A stretch of 56,369 nucleotides of DNA from Candidatus Hydrogenedentota bacterium (GTDB lineage: Bacteria > Hydrogenedentota > Hydrogenedentia > Hydrogenedentales > CAITNO01). The notes below the pieces were generated by a model. That model was not told the origin of the DNA, did not search any database, and saw nothing but the letters and a program-made list of their open reading frames with translations. Numbering within the stretch: the first letter of the stretch is position 1; each line of letters starts with the position of its first letter. Both the position numbers and the translations under genes were made by a program. Where the stretch lies: assembly GCA_029776995.1 (NCBI GenBank), contig JAKOTZ010000103.1, positions 1-56,369 of the forward strand, in the 5' to 3' direction. Shown here in pieces: positions 50,459 through 56,369 of this stretch.

Positions 50459-52879
50459 TCAGGGCGCGTCGGGCAATTCGACGGGAATGCCTTTTCGCAG
50501 GACGACCAGCCTTCCGCCATTGGCCAGCACCAGGGTACTGTCCTCAGCGTTGAACTCCTTCGCGGACCACAGCCCGAAAATCCGGTCTCCCAGCATGGCG
50601 TCCACAATCTGCTCGCCGTCGCCCGACCGGAATACGACCTTGAAGCGGGGTGGACGGTTTTCTGAGCGCATGACGCCGCGTAGTTCGGCGGTTACAGGAG
50701 TGTTTTGCGCCGGTGCTGACGGGGCGCCGGTTTCAACGGGGGCCGGCTGGGCATCGGAAGCGGCATTGCCGGGGGAAGGGGGCAAGGCGTCTGCCGGAAC
50801 TGCTCCCTGGGCAGCAGACGGCGCGGCATCAGCCTGTGGATTTGACACCGGGCTTGCGCCGGGGGGCTGGGATGACGCTGCGCCGGCCGGGCTGCCCGTT
50901 ATGCCGGATGAAGGAGTGGATGGCCTGATATCCGGAGGATTCTCCGGCGGACGGACGGGTTTATCTGGGGCAATATTTGTGGCCTGCGCGCGGGCGGACA
51001 TCTCGCCTTTATCCCCCGAAAATGCCAGCACCCCCTCCGCGAGAATTCCGGCGGCCACCAGAAACAGAACCAGGGTCGCGGAAACCACAAACCTGAGCTG
51101 TTGCCTGGGCATGCCCCGCAGCACAATCCAAAACAGGGTTCCGAGCGACAGCCAACTGCACAGGGCAACCAGGGCCGGCACTCCCATTGCATTCTGGTTA
51201 ATCCCCCTCAGGACCACCATGCCCGAGGGGATGCTGGCCAGCGCCCAAAGTCCCAGGATGCCGGCAGCCCGCAGGCGGGAGGTCCGCAACAGCAGCGCGG
51301 GCACCGCAAGGAACCCCACGCCCGCGAAGATGGCGCTGAACACCCAGGATCCCGCCATAAACGCCATGACCAGAAACAAAAAAGCTGTCATCAGGGCAGG
51401 CAGCATTTCGGCGGAAAAACGCTGCCGCCCTTCCGGCTCACCGAGGTTCCTAAAGAGCGTAACCGGCCCGCCGGGCACTTCTTCGGGGAACAGGGCCGCC
51501 AGGGCGTCCCGGGCCCAAATCCGCTGTTTGCGGAGGTCAGCTCCGGCCGCGGCCAACCTTTCCGCGATAGCCCGGGCTTCTTCGGTGTCCGGCCCCCCCG
51601 CCTTTTCCACGACAACCCGGCCGTAATCATTGAGCGCCTCGATGTCCGTGTGGATATCCATCAGGATTTCCCGCAGCCGGAGCCGCAGGAATTCAATCCG
51701 GTCGTTGGCCATCCGGGAAGCCGACCGGAGCTCCCGCAGCGCGGATTCCCGGGTCGCCATATTCGTTTCCCCCAGGGATCCCCGGGCGCGCAGCCATTCG
51801 GCTTCTTCGATTTCCGCTTCGCGTCGGGCCCGTAAGGCTTCCCGGAGGCTTTCCGTAAGCCAGGCCAGCAGGGAAGAGGCATGGGATGGCGGAGCAGGCC
51901 ATACCGGACGGATTGCGTCGAAATCCACGTCTTCCCATTCTTTGTCCACGGGGCCGCCCACGTCTGAGGGGCGTTCCGCCCGCAGCCAGCCGCGCAGGTT
52001 GACCCGTTTCCGCTCCAGCACTTCGCGGCGTTCCCGCAGGGCGGCGATTTTCATGAAATATTCATCCGGCGACAGGCTTCCGGCGCGGAAACGCGCGACC
52101 GTCCGGCTGATCTCCTTCAGCGTGGCCCGCAAAGCGTCCGATGTGTCCACCAGCGCGGAACGGAACTCGCGTTCCAGCTTCCAACGCGCTGCCCGCGCCA
52201 GCCTGAGCAATCCCTCCTGCAATTCCACTTCATCGCGGCCCGCGGATGGATCCTTCCGAAGATGCTCGACTTTTCGCTCGAAATGGGCTATCGCGGACAA
52301 GATGACCTGGAGGGCCGGCTGGGGGTCAATCGGCCGGTCTTCCGGGCCGGTGGCGGGGTGTTCAGGGGATTCGTCTTCCGTTTCGGCGGCAGCATCGGGC
52401 CGACTTTTGTTCAACACGTTTTCCGCGTTGTCACGAGGTGGGCCATCCAGCGGTTCTGTTGTCTCCGGAGCATCCGGCCCTGGAGACGGTCTGTTTTTGG
52501 GGGGTGCCGATGGTCCGGGCGCTTTGCCGGAAATTTCTCCCGCTCCGGCGGGAGAAGCTGTTTCCGCATTGGATACAGCTTTCCCCGCGGGCTCAGCATT
52601 GCTGACTCTTTCCTGCCGGGGCAGAACTGCTTCCGCTTTTTCCCGGGGATCCGCCTGCGCCCGAACCCGCTGCCCCGGTTCCCGCAACAGTTCCCGGTGC
52701 TGCGCCACGTGAACCACTGGACCGAAAGCTTCAACCTCTTCGCGGTAGGGCATCCACAGCTTCTGTCGGCAGGCGGGACACTTTCCGGGCTGCCCATACA
52801 TGGATTCTTCAATGGCCATCCGCTGGCCGCACACGCAAACGAGCCTTGCCGGATTGCCCGATCTGTTATCCGATGCCAT
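50459..52879 (-). CDS. Large zinc-ribbon, coiled-coil and membrane protein (806 aa)
   Basis: The N-terminus has a zinc ribbon ('CVCGQRMAIEESMYGQPGKC' followed by 'PACRQKLWMP') seen in Planctomycetes-like bacteria, then a disordered Pro/Glu-rich part to about 170. A long helical region (about 180-460) contains 'RKDPSAGRDEVELQEGLL' and 'RSLSPDEYF'-like coiled-coil segments. Four to five membrane helices lie at about 475-620. The last part is Pro/Ala-rich and then a small domain with 'RGVMRSENRPPRFKVVFRSG' and 'LVLANGGRLVVLRKGIPVEL', which recalls the C-terminal loops of GspC/PilP-like secretion proteins. The topology suggests an envelope-spanning anchor. A TATAAT lies about 95 bases upstream. 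No family covers the whole protein. Confidence 0.8.
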   Translation of the reverse strand: MASDNRSGNPARLVCVCGQRMAIEESMYGQPGKCPACRQKLWMPYREEVEAFGPVVHVAQHRELLREPGQRVRAQADPREKAEAVLPRQERVSNAEPAGKAVSNAETASPAGAGEISGKAPGPSAPPKNRPSPGPDAPETTEPLDGPPRDNAENVLNKSRPDAAAETEDESPEHPATGPEDRPIDPQPALQVILSAIAHFERKVEHLRKDPSAGRDEVELQEGLLRLARAARWKLEREFRSALVDTSDALRATLKEISRTVARFRAGSLSPDEYFMKIAALRERREVLERKRVNLRGWLRAERPSDVGGPVDKEWEDVDFDAIRPVWPAPPSHASSLLAWLTESLREALRARREAEIEEAEWLRARGSLGETNMATRESALRELRSASRMANDRIEFLRLRLREILMDIHTDIEALNDYGRVVVEKAGGPDTEEARAIAERLAAAGADLRKQRIWARDALAALFPEEVPGGPVTLFRNLGEPEGRQRFSAEMLPALMTAFLFLVMAFMAGSWVFSAIFAGVGFLAVPALLLRTSRLRAAGILGLWALASIPSGMVVLRGINQNAMGVPALVALCSWLSLGTLFWIVLRGMPRQQLRFVVSATLVLFLVAAGILAEGVLAFSGDKGEMSARAQATNIAPDKPVRPPENPPDIRPSTPSSGITGSPAGAASSQPPGASPVSNPQADAAPSAAQGAVPADALPPSPGNAASDAQPAPVETGAPSAPAQNTPVTAELRGVMRSENRPPRFKVVFRSGDGEQIVDAMLGDRIFGLWSAKEFNAEDSTLVLANGGRLVVLRKGIPVELPDAP

Positions 52880-52973
52880 AAAATCCCCCTACTGGTCTAA
52901 TGCTTTGCAGCGAAACCGCTTGCGCCCATAAACATACCGTTTCATACCTCTACAATTTCGCCCTCTCACTTAT

Positions 52974-52979
52974 ATTATA
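52974..52979 (-). promoter_or_regulatory. Putative -10 box of the 806-aa gene
   Basis: On the minus strand GGTTATAATATAAG contains a perfect TATAAT about 95 bases before the start. The upstream 17 bases are AT-rich with no clear -35. The 235-base divergent gap (52880-53114) holds no other feature that I can see. Confidence 0.5.
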
Positions 52980-53114
52980 ACCGGAATTCATAATTTTTTA
53001 ATCAGGCGCTGTGAAAATCTTTATCGTCTGATGGGTAACAGATTTTTATGGAAGATGGGGGCACTGGAAGCCCGGCCTGTTTCCGTAATACCATGAGACG
53101 GCCGGGAATCCGAT

Positions 53115-54122
53115 ATGGAGACAGCAGCCGCCGTGAACAAGGAACCCAAACCCGCGACGCCGGGAGATGGTCCGGATGGATCTGTTCCCGGAACTTGGCG
53201 GCTCGTGTCCGTACTGGCCTACCTGGGACTGGGAATTCTACCGGGACTGAACCGTTTACGCGCATGGCGGCCGCCGGAACTCTGCCACCGGCATATTAAC
53301 CGGGCCAATGTGCTGCTCGGCCTGTTTTTTTTCATGACAGTCGGGTTTCTGTTGGCAGGCATGATCGGCGGCACGGCGGGTTCCGTGCCGAAGGGCGGTT
53401 TTTTTCGCCTGATACCGGATGAGTGGACCCTGCGCGTGTATTTCCGGCGGGTGACGCTGGCCTGGCTGGTGTTCTGGAGCTGGGGCGTCCTCCACGCGGT
53501 TCGGGGCAGGTGGGGAAATATGCTGGGCATTGACAGTCTCGCCCGTCGGGCGGTGGTAGCGGGCATATGCCGCGGGGGACTAAGGATCGGCGCGGGATGC
53601 CTGGCGGTGATGCTGGGCATAGGATTCCATGGCATATGGATGTGCCGCAATGCCGAAGCATCCGCGAAGTGTTACCTGCTGTATGAATCCATGGAAGGCC
53701 GTCTGCCGCGCGTGCTGTTTGGTTTTGGGTTTTACTCGGTTATCAGGGCGGGATCCGCGGTATGGGGACCGGGAAGCGTTGCGCTCCTTCCGCTTACGGT
53801 TTCCAATCTGGCGCAGGCGTTGCAGCGCGGCGAATTCGTTTTTGTAGGCTCGCACGGATCGGAATCGGGGCTGCTGCTGGCAGAAGGAACGCTGAGTCCG
53901 GAGGATGTGGCTGGCATGAGAGGGGAACACGTGCCCCGGGCTGTTTATCTGGCGGGGTGCAACGCCGCGGTTAAGGAATGGGAGCAGGCATTGCATCCGG
54001 CGCGGGTTCTTGCGCGCGACCGCCAGGTTGGCACCGCGGAACATCTCGCGTGGATATGGTGCGAGGGACCGGCGTTTATCCGGGACCTTGCGGAGCCTTC
54101 AGCGGTTTCGGCCGGACCCTGA
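53115..54122 (+). CDS. Membrane protein with C-terminal CHAT/caspase-like His-Cys module
   Basis: The 335-aa protein has four membrane helices at about residues 31-46, 63-83, 112-130 and 152-172. A soluble C-terminal part follows from about 185. 'EFVFVGSHGSESGLLLAEG' (His247) and 'RAVYLAGCNAAVKEWEQAL' (Cys282) form a His...Cys dyad with the spacing and context of CHAT or gingipain-type caspase-fold peptidases: a strand, 'HG', a 'LSxxDV' helix, then a strand and Cys. The segment between is short, so the domain is minimal. It may be a membrane-anchored protease or an inactive sensor. ATG 53115 has only a weak ribosome site. The fold call is by motif and needs a profile search. Confidence 0.65.
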   Translation: METAAAVNKEPKPATPGDGPDGSVPGTWRLVSVLAYLGLGILPGLNRLRAWRPPELCHRHINRANVLLGLFFFMTVGFLLAGMIGGTAGSVPKGGFFRLIPDEWTLRVYFRRVTLAWLVFWSWGVLHAVRGRWGNMLGIDSLARRAVVAGICRGGLRIGAGCLAVMLGIGFHGIWMCRNAEASAKCYLLYESMEGRLPRVLFGFGFYSVIRAGSAVWGPGSVALLPLTVSNLAQALQRGEFVFVGSHGSESGLLLAEGTLSPEDVAGMRGEHVPRAVYLAGCNAAVKEWEQALHPARVLARDRQVGTAEHLAWIWCEGPAFIRDLAEPSAVSAGP

Positions 54123-54163
54123 CCCGGACGGCATGCGTATGTTCTCCAGTGGCTGCGTCGGAT

Positions 54164-56369
54164 TCAGTCTTCAATGAGCATGGGGAAGAAGTTCAATGTT
54201 CCCGCGCCGCCGGTGATGACCGAATAGACGCCGCCATCCTGAACCTGGATGTTAAGTCCGGAGTACAGCAGGACGTCTGTTTCCGCGTCACGATACTGAA
54301 GTTCGTAGTTTCCGGCGGGGAGTTCCGTGTAGGCGGAACTGCCGCGGTAGGCCAGGTCCGCCGCGAACACCGTTTCCTGCAGGGATGCGGTATCCACCGC
54401 GATCACGTCCACAGGCTGGAGCTCCCAGTTGGCATGGATGACCCGGACCCTCCCCTGGCCCGGCGCGGGCAAGGAAAGGTCATCGGGAAACCCCAGCAGG
54501 GATGGCTCCGCGGAGGAAACAAAAGTGATCGGCTCCGTATCCAGGGTTACGGACACGCTGGCGAGCGCGCTGCCAGCGCAATCTTCTGCCACCGGCACCA
54601 GCGACAGCATTACATCGCCCGCGGGCATCGAGATAAAAGGCGTGTAGTCTCCGAGGTCCAGCCCCGCGGCCTGTTTGGCGGAAATCCCGCCGGCGGTGGC
54701 GCATAGGTCCACGAAACCCAGCGTCGGCGCGGCGTGGGCCAGCCGAACCGTGGCCGGCCTGCCCGCGCAGAATCCATCGCCGTCGGGAGAGAAATCGCCG
54801 CAGTAATAGTAGGCGCCGGCATTATAGAACTGAATGACCCGAAGGAGCTCATCCAGCGAGATTTCAAAATTTCCGTCCAAATCAGCGCTGCTGGGGCTGC
54901 AGGATTCCGCGGAATCGTCCTGGCCAGGCTCGAAACCGTCCTCGGTTGATCCCGGATCCGCCGCGCAATGGTAACCGCCGGAATTGTAGAACTGGATTAT
55001 CCGCATCAGTTCCGTAACGTCGATTACGTTATCCCCGTTCTGGTCGGCGGTATAGTCCGGCGGAGGCGTCTGGCACGGGACAGGCGTTACCGTAAACTGG
55101 CAGGTGGCATCCGGCGACGCGGTGCTCATGTCCTTGACCGTGATGGTTACCGTCTGGGGTGCGGTAATTTCGGTGCCGGCGGGCGGGGTCTGCAGAATTG
55201 AAATGGGGCCGTAATCATCCACCGCGGTAATCAGGGTGCGGTAGTCCTCCAGGAACCACCGGCAGTTTTCATCCGGATAGGCGACCGTATCGGGCGCGCA
55301 GGCGATGATGGTCGGCGCGGCCGTATCTTCGACGAATACGGCCGTCAGGGTCTGATCCGTCGCGCCCATGGTGTACATGAATTCCGGCGTTGAGGACACG
55401 AGCGCGGAGGTCTGGTCCCGCCAGCTGTCGAATACCCAGGAGGAATTGACGCGTCCCGCAAAGAGGTTGATCTGGAATCCCTGCGCCAGGGTATACGTGC
55501 CTATGTTGGGCACAATGTAGCCCTGTCCCTGGACGGCCAGGGTAAGCTGCGCGCCCGTCAGGGTATACGCGGCGCCCAGGGTAGTCGGTCCATCGACCCG
55601 GACAGAAACTTCGCGGGGGCTGGTTTCTCCCGCCAGGTCTCCCCGCCAGCCATTGAAGTAGCTGCCGGGGTCCGGGTTGGCGCTGAACCGTATGGTGCTG
55701 CCCGTGATGATGCGGTACACGCCGGTATCCAGGGGGAAAGTGTAGCCGCTACCGGGCCCTTCCGGTGGCAGCACGGTAAGCTGCTGGGACTGGGCGGGGT
55801 CATCCGTGTAGTTGGCAATCATCGTCATATTCTGGGTGATGGGGAAGGTCAGGATGTACTCCCCGGAGACCAGGTTTCCGGTCCAGGCGATAAACGCGGC
55901 GGGGCTGCCGTCGGCGGGCAGCGCGGAAATGGTGACCATGTCTCCGATTCGGTAACCATACTGGCCCGGCGGCGGCGTCACGTTTACGGGATTTGCAGTT
56001 CCGGCCACCTGAATGGTCAGTGTCACGTCGGCCGGCGCGAAGTTGGCCGTGATGGTGCGGTTCCGGTCCATGGTCACGAGTATGCCCGTCTGGCGGGGAT
56101 CAATGCCTTCCGGCACATCACCGGTCCATCCGTCAAAAACCTGTCCCGCGCCGGGAGATGCGGAGATAAACACCACGATTCCCGCCTCGTGGACGTACTG
56201 CGTTCCTGGAGCCGGGGAGGATGGAGGAGATGTGGTCCCCGCGCCGGAGCGGATCAGCGTGAGGGTGTAGGTGGGACGCTCGAAAACGGCACGGATTTCC
56301 CGGTCGGCAGTGAGGGTAAAGCTGTACGGGTTGGCCGTGGCGACGGTATTGTTGGATGCGTCCACCCAG
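54164..56369 (-). CDS. Large secreted protein with beta-repeat, HYR, dockerin-like and DUF4397 domains, N-terminus cut
   Basis: The frame is open to the window end, so the start is missing; about 735 residues are visible. Tandem repeats of the bacterial 'GW..D' type ('FDGWTGDVPEGIDPRQ', 'VTMDRNRTITANFAPADV', 'SYFNGWRGDLAGETSPREV') cover residues 1-340. A HYR-like region ('DDYGPISILQTPPAGTEITA') follows. Bases 54745-55054 encode two dockerin-like EF-hand repeats ('DQNGDNVIDVTELMRIIQFY' and 'DLDGNFEISLDELLRVIQFY') each followed by a Cys/Asp-rich segment. The last 190 residues are a DUF4397 domain ('VRLAHAAPTLGFVDL', 'GRVRVIHANWELQPVDVI'). Such proteins are cell-surface or secreted adhesins. The repeated 'ELxRxIQFYN' unit is typical of Hydrogenedentes-like genomes. 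Confidence 0.85.
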   Translation of the reverse strand, partial: WVDASNNTVATANPYSFTLTADREIRAVFERPTYTLTLIRSGAGTTSPPSSPAPGTQYVHEAGIVVFISASPGAGQVFDGWTGDVPEGIDPRQTGILVTMDRNRTITANFAPADVTLTIQVAGTANPVNVTPPPGQYGYRIGDMVTISALPADGSPAAFIAWTGNLVSGEYILTFPITQNMTMIANYTDDPAQSQQLTVLPPEGPGSGYTFPLDTGVYRIITGSTIRFSANPDPGSYFNGWRGDLAGETSPREVSVRVDGPTTLGAAYTLTGAQLTLAVQGQGYIVPNIGTYTLAQGFQINLFAGRVNSSWVFDSWRDQTSALVSSTPEFMYTMGATDQTLTAVFVEDTAAPTIIACAPDTVAYPDENCRWFLEDYRTLITAVDDYGPISILQTPPAGTEITAPQTVTITVKDMSTASPDATCQFTVTPVPCQTPPPDYTADQNGDNVIDVTELMRIIQFYNSGGYHCAADPGSTEDGFEPGQDDSAESCSPSSADLDGNFEISLDELLRVIQFYNAGAYYYCGDFSPDGDGFCAGRPATVRLAHAAPTLGFVDLCATAGGISAKQAAGLDLGDYTPFISMPAGDVMLSLVPVAEDCAGSALASVSVTLDTEPITFVSSAEPSLLGFPDDLSLPAPGQGRVRVIHANWELQPVDVIAVDTASLQETVFAADLAYRGSSAYTELPAGNYELQYRDAETDVLLYSGLNIQVQDGGVYSVITGGAGTLNFFPMLIED

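Overview
The window is GC-rich, almost fully coding DNA from a Gram-negative, flagellated bacterium, probably a metagenome-assembled or draft chromosome. Outer-membrane markers are present: Pal, CpoB, a beta-barrel porin and several lipoproteins. It also encodes a H-X9-DG pseudopilin, a Tat-exported ceramidase-like enzyme, a DUF1573 protein and a large secreted protein whose dockerin-like repeats read 'ELxRxIQFYN...TEDGF'. I associate this combination with Hydrogenedentota and the Planctomycetes/Lentisphaerae-like groups. That placement is inference from gene content, not from a marker tree.

Layout. 1-6465 (minus strand) is an aromatic amino-acid block: a deoxyhypusine-synthase-like protein, a HIT protein, AroE, a 71-aa protein, AroA, a shikimate kinase-chorismate synthase fusion and a DUF502 membrane protein cut by the window edge. 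6653-11071 (plus) has a radical SAM/SPASM enzyme, a DegT-type aminotransferase and a cation/H+ antiporter interrupted by a one-base frameshift. 11146-14606 (minus) has an OFA-type MFS carrier and acetyl-CoA synthetase, also frameshifted in a homopolymer. 15071-16012 is an exported endonuclease/exonuclease/phosphatase-fold protein. 16097-18560 (minus) is a flagellar unit: a perfect sigma-28 promoter, a flagellin, a second flagellin with one in-frame amber codon, and a FlaG-like protein. Both flagellin leaders carry hairpins displaying AGGGA loops typical of CsrA sites.

Four tRNA genes follow (Leu-CAA, Lys-UUU, Gly-GCC, Lys-CUU). Around them lie a von Willebrand-type lipoprotein, a VTT-domain membrane protein and MetG. 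24526-26488 is a sugar permease-ribokinase pair; 26514-30844 has a proline-rich unknown, a Cache chemoreceptor and a porin. 30889-38500 (minus) combines amino-sugar genes (a BadF-type kinase and a UDP-GlcNAc pyrophosphorylase), a PHP-domain membrane protein, a DUF1573 protein and a signalling trio (stand-alone DUF3391-like module, HDOD, pseudo-receiver-GGDEF). 38623-40154 is pal-cpoB.

41056-49517 (minus) holds a pseudopilin, a ceramidase-like protein, a secreted unknown, a TPR/CsgG-like protein, a predicted alpha-barrel protein, a ThuA-like protein and a degenerate receiver-GGDEF protein. 49703-54122 holds a polytopic membrane protein, an 806-aa zinc-ribbon/coiled-coil membrane protein, and a membrane protein with a C-terminal His-Cys CHAT/caspase-like module. 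The window ends inside the large dockerin-like secreted protein.

The most interesting signals are the repeated CsrA-like hairpins of the flagellin leaders, the membrane-anchored CHAT-like protein, and the pair of receiver-GGDEF proteins that have lost opposite halves of their function. Two single-base frameshifts in G/C runs probably reflect sequencing error and should be checked before being read as biology.
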